Assembly: GCF_963677005.1 (NCBI RefSeq)
Contig: NZ_OY781616.1
Span: 2,613,001 to 2,677,000 of the forward strand
DNA: 64,000 bases
Direction: 5' to 3'
DNA from: Maridesulfovibrio sp.
Lineage (GTDB): Bacteria > Desulfobacterota > Desulfovibrionia > Desulfovibrionales > Desulfovibrionaceae
A program made the position numbers and the translations under genes. Below, piece by piece: positions 61,664 through 64,000 of the stretch (the first letter of the stretch is position 1; each line of letters starts with the position of its first letter). Under the pieces are notes generated by a model that saw only the letters and a list, made by a program, of their open reading frames with translations, did no database searches and was not told the origin of the DNA.

Positions 61664-62833
61664 ATGTTTATACTGGAAAAGCCTTATGTTTCTGAATTCC
61701 TGAAACAGACCCTGATTGAAAAGGGATATACCGTACTGGACAACGAGACCGCACGCCGTGCGTTTGAAGATAAACCCGCAGGCATGGTGCCTGCTGAGGA
61801 GTTCCTCGCGCAGTACAAGCGCGCCCCCGAATGTCCGGTATACTCCAATTCCGAAAACGCCATAGACTGGATGGACGGGCACCTTGATATCGGCGGCCTC
61901 CCCGATAAAATACGCCTTTTCAAGGACAAGGGCGCATTCCGCGATCTCTTGAAAGACCTCTACCCGGATTTCTATTACCGCATGGCAGCCCTTGAAGGAT
62001 TGGATTCCGTTGCACCGGCGGAGCTTCCTTTTCCTTGTGTTGTAAAACCGAGTGTCGGTTTTTTCAGCCTGGGGGTACACATGGTTGAGTCTGCAGCAGA
62101 CTGGCCTGGAGCACTTGATGCCATCCATAGCGAAGTTTCACGCATCAGAACCATGTATCCGGCCAAAGTACTTGAACTTGATAATTTCATAATCGAACAA
62201 TGCATCGAAGGTGAAGAATTTGCTGTTGATGCCTATTTCGACAAGCAGGGCAATCCGGTCATCATCAACATCCTCGGCCACCTTTTCGCCTCCAGCGATG
62301 ATGTCGGCGACCGCTGCTACATAACTTCCCCGAAAATAATAAGTGAACACCATGACGAATTCATCGCACTGCTTGCAGAGATCGGGAAGAGAGCGGACTT
62401 ACGAAACTTCCCCATCCACATAGAACTGCGCAGGGACAATTCCGGCCATATAGGAATCATAGAGGTCAACCCCATGCGTTTCGCAGGCTGGTGCGTAACC
62501 GATCTGGCCTACTATGCCTACGGCATAAATCCGTACGAATATTTCATGGAGAGCAAAATCCCGGACTGGGGTAAGATTTCCAACTGCTGCAAAGGGAAAG
62601 TCTACGCCATGATCATCGGCGATATTGATTCATCCGTTGATTGTTCGAAGATCAAATCCGTCAACTATGAAGCGTTTTTATCCAACTTTACCAAGCCGCT
62701 GGAACTAAGAAAGATAGATTACCGTGAATACCCGGTATTTGCTTTCACTTTCGCCGAAGTGGAGGAAGAGAACATGGAAGAACTGAAAAAAATGCTTCAT
62801 GCGGATTTTACGCAGTATCTTGAGTTTGAGTAG
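61664..62833 (+). CDS. ATP-grasp domain protein
   Basis: 389 residues. ATP-grasp core from about 110: PFPCVVKPSVGFFSLGVHMV, NFIIEQCIEGEEFAVDAYFD, HIELRRDNSGHIGIIEVNPMRFAG, where the Glu and Asn ligate magnesium. These enzymes join a carboxylate to an amine or thiol through an acyl-phosphate. The N-terminal 100 residues are a pre-ATP-grasp-like domain; the product is unknown. AAAGGAT precedes the ATG. Preceded by the structured RNA candidate; single gene. Confidence 0.82.
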   Translation: MFILEKPYVSEFLKQTLIEKGYTVLDNETARRAFEDKPAGMVPAEEFLAQYKRAPECPVYSNSENAIDWMDGHLDIGGLPDKIRLFKDKGAFRDLLKDLYPDFYYRMAALEGLDSVAPAELPFPCVVKPSVGFFSLGVHMVESAADWPGALDAIHSEVSRIRTMYPAKVLELDNFIIEQCIEGEEFAVDAYFDKQGNPVIINILGHLFASSDDVGDRCYITSPKIISEHHDEFIALLAEIGKRADLRNFPIHIELRRDNSGHIGIIEVNPMRFAGWCVTDLAYYAYGINPYEYFMESKIPDWGKISNCCKGKVYAMIIGDIDSSVDCSKIKSVNYEAFLSNFTKPLELRKIDYREYPVFAFTFAEVEEENMEELKKMLHADFTQYLEFE

Positions 62834-62842
62834 ATTTACCAG

Positions 62843-62881
62843 AAAAGTACAACCAGCCCAGAAAAAGCCGGTTGTACTTTT
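62843..62881. terminator. Bidirectional terminator
   Basis: AAAAGTACAACC and GGTTGTACTTTT, 12 bp, between convergent genes, with A/T tails on both strands. Confidence 0.8.
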
Positions 62882-62884
62882 CAA

Positions 62885-63397
62885 TTAAAAAGGATTCCCA
62901 CTATTCAATGGATAACAACCGGCATACCCTAAACCGCTCCCCATAGCTCCTTTGTAGAACTTATCGCCTATTAACGCTTTAGTCAGGCTTGAGTCTTCTG
63001 CAGTCCAATTTATTATGGCATAGCCGAAAGATCCTATTCCGGAACTTGTTCTTAAACCAAAAACATACCAGCGCGAACAATGTGCCGGAATATCAAATTC
63101 TCCTCCGGTACTAATTACAGATACAGTTCCCTGACTAGGCCCGGAAATGACCTGGCTATATGAACTTACATCATTACCGTTTTGGTCAAAGACTTTAATA
63201 TTACAGTGGACCAAACTACCTGTAATATTCGTTAATATGAATTCAGTTTGGGTCAAATTCAAGCTATGCGTATCATGCATGAGCATAGGTGTAACAAATT
63301 TACCTTGCGGAACGTAGCTAGTCTGAGCAAAGCCAGTTGTACTAACCAACAATACTAAAATTGACAGGGACATACTCATAAAAAGTTTTTTAAACAC
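62885..63397 (-). CDS. Small secreted protein of unknown function
   Basis: 170 residues from GTG 63397, chosen for AAGGAG 7 nt upstream and a clean signal peptide (FKKLFMSMSLSILVLLVSTT, cleaved after FAQ). The mature part is a predicted beta protein: LNLTQTEFILTNITGSLVHC, KVFDQNGNDVSSYSQVISGP, HCSRWYVFGL and FGYAIINWTAED. Periplasmic or released. AT-rich. No family recognised. The spacer to 63580 holds divergent promoters. Confidence 0.6.
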   Translation of the reverse strand: MFKKLFMSMSLSILVLLVSTTGFAQTSYVPQGKFVTPMLMHDTHSLNLTQTEFILTNITGSLVHCNIKVFDQNGNDVSSYSQVISGPSQGTVSVISTGGEFDIPAHCSRWYVFGLRTSSGIGSFGYAIINWTAEDSSLTKALIGDKFYKGAMGSGLGYAGCYPLNSGNPF

Positions 63398-63579
63398 AAC
63401 ACGTCTCCTTTTATTAAAACACAACTTAAATACAATTACATTATATTTATATCAAGGAAAATATAGATAGTTGTGTTTCGCGTTGTCTTTTAACATATAT
63501 CTTCTCCCCTTTGACAAGCGCGGACATTTGCGGCAGTTTCCGGGTATTCTAAATACAACCCGCCAAGGAGAATCTGCCC

Positions 63580-63873
63580 ATGAGTTCCACAATTGAAGAT
63601 TTGACCATTCAATATGAAGAGAACGGTGAAGTTGTTGTCCAGGAACTGGATAAGGTCGTGCTCACCAAGGGAGCATGGACCACAATCATGTTCCGCTACA
63701 AACAGATCGACAACAAAACCGGAAAATTCGGCAAGGATATGTACACAATCCGCCGCTATAGGAAAATGAAAGGGGAATATCGCCCGCAGTCCAAGTTCAA
63801 CATCTCAAGCCCCGACCAGGCTCGGAAGATAATTGAAACGCTTGAGGGATGGATAAAGGATCTCGAAGCATAA
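63580..63873 (+). CDS. Conserved small cytoplasmic protein, function unknown
   Basis: 97 residues, charged, no signal. Core VVLTKGAWTTIMFRYKQID, MYTIRRYRKMKGEYRPQ and SKFNISSPDQARKIIETLEGW suggests a beta sheet plus C-terminal helix, reminiscent of PC4/YdbC-like nucleic-acid-binding proteins, though the likeness is weak. AAGGAG lies upstream. Strong terminator after it. Confidence 0.65.
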   Translation: MSSTIEDLTIQYEENGEVVVQELDKVVLTKGAWTTIMFRYKQIDNKTGKFGKDMYTIRRYRKMKGEYRPQSKFNISSPDQARKIIETLEGWIKDLEA

Positions 63874-63904
63874 ACCGTTTTCAGTCTGTGCCCCTGAAAG
63901 GCAT

Positions 63905-63943
63905 AAAAAACTCCGCCCGAAATACCTCGGACGGAGTTTTTTT
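63905..63943. terminator. Bidirectional terminator
   Basis: AAACTCCGCCCGA and TCGGACGGAGTTT (one G-U pair) with A6 and T7 flanks. It serves the small gene on the left and the reverse-strand gene entering from the right. Confidence 0.85.
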
Positions 63944-63944
63944 A

Positions 63945-64000
63945 TTACTCGGTAATGACCGGTATTTCTTCCGCAGCTTCTACCGGCAGACGGATAATAA
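63945..64000 (-). CDS. C-terminal end of a gene entering from the right edge
   Basis: On the reverse strand the last 18 codons read IIRLPVEAAEEIPVITE and stop at TAA 63945-63947, directly before the terminator. The RLPVE ending is common at the end of histidine-kinase ATPase domains, but 18 residues cannot decide this. Confidence 0.5.
   Translation of the reverse strand, partial: IIRLPVEAAEEIPVITE

Overview
The window looks like chromosome of a sulfate-reducing Desulfovibrio-type bacterium, probably a marine Desulfovibrionaceae of moderate GC. This is inferred from the genes. It carries a 905-residue molybdenum aldehyde oxidoreductase of the D. gigas MOP type with its maturation cluster, a TunR-type tungstate regulator made from a degraded tyrosine recombinase, two iron-containing alcohol dehydrogenases with a sigma-54 activator, and a TRAP transporter. 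No rRNA, CRISPR array, complete insertion sequence or prophage was seen.

Left part (1-13.1 kb). The reverse strand opens with the N-terminus of a surface protein with a LEPR-type N-terminal motif and a DUF4347 domain. Envelope genes follow: a permuted papain-like amidase, an RlpA-like lipoprotein, DUF805, a small secreted protein, AsmA, a LURP/Tubby-like membrane protein, a transglutaminase-like secreted protein, a TPR protein, an NlpC/P60 lipoprotein and a 7TMR-DISM kinase with its NarL-type regulator. One 24-nt palindromic element occurs three times here, always between genes and twice in front of a wall-remodelling gene.

Middle (13.1-35.9 kb). There is a periplasmic-sensing diguanylate cyclase, an arsR/acr3 arsenite unit with two matching operators, a Crp/Fnr-dus pair, and then an AT-rich two-gene block: a divergent SecA-like ATPase and an unrecognised protein with 11-12 membrane segments. 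A TRAP transporter grouped with a D-Ala-D-Ala dipeptidase and a divergent IclR regulator follows. Next come an isochorismatase-fold hydrolase divergent from a GlxA/AraC regulator, a small AT-rich patch with an orphan reading frame and an unknown gene beside tRNA-Asp, a glycosyltransferase, DUF554, DUF190 and thiol peroxidase.

Right part (36-64 kb). This is a molybdenum/tungsten and aldehyde/alcohol region. TunR faces a transport operon with two binding-protein/permease pairs but one ATPase plus DUF364. A molybdopterin-binding protein, the aldehyde oxidoreductase, a long overlapping set of redox and cofactor-maturation genes (flavin/Fe-S protein, small Cys protein, methyltransferase, C-GCAxxG-C-C protein, radical SAM, CoA ligase, XdhC, nucleotidyltransferase-HD, phosphatase) and a first alcohol dehydrogenase follow. 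A PAS histidine kinase and an NtrC-type regulator come next, and then a second, apparently highly expressed alcohol dehydrogenase behind a textbook sigma-54 promoter. The simplest reading is alcohol to aldehyde to acid oxidation (or the reverse), with metal supply, cofactor assembly and regulation encoded together. A candidate structured RNA, an ATP-grasp protein and small unknown genes close the window.
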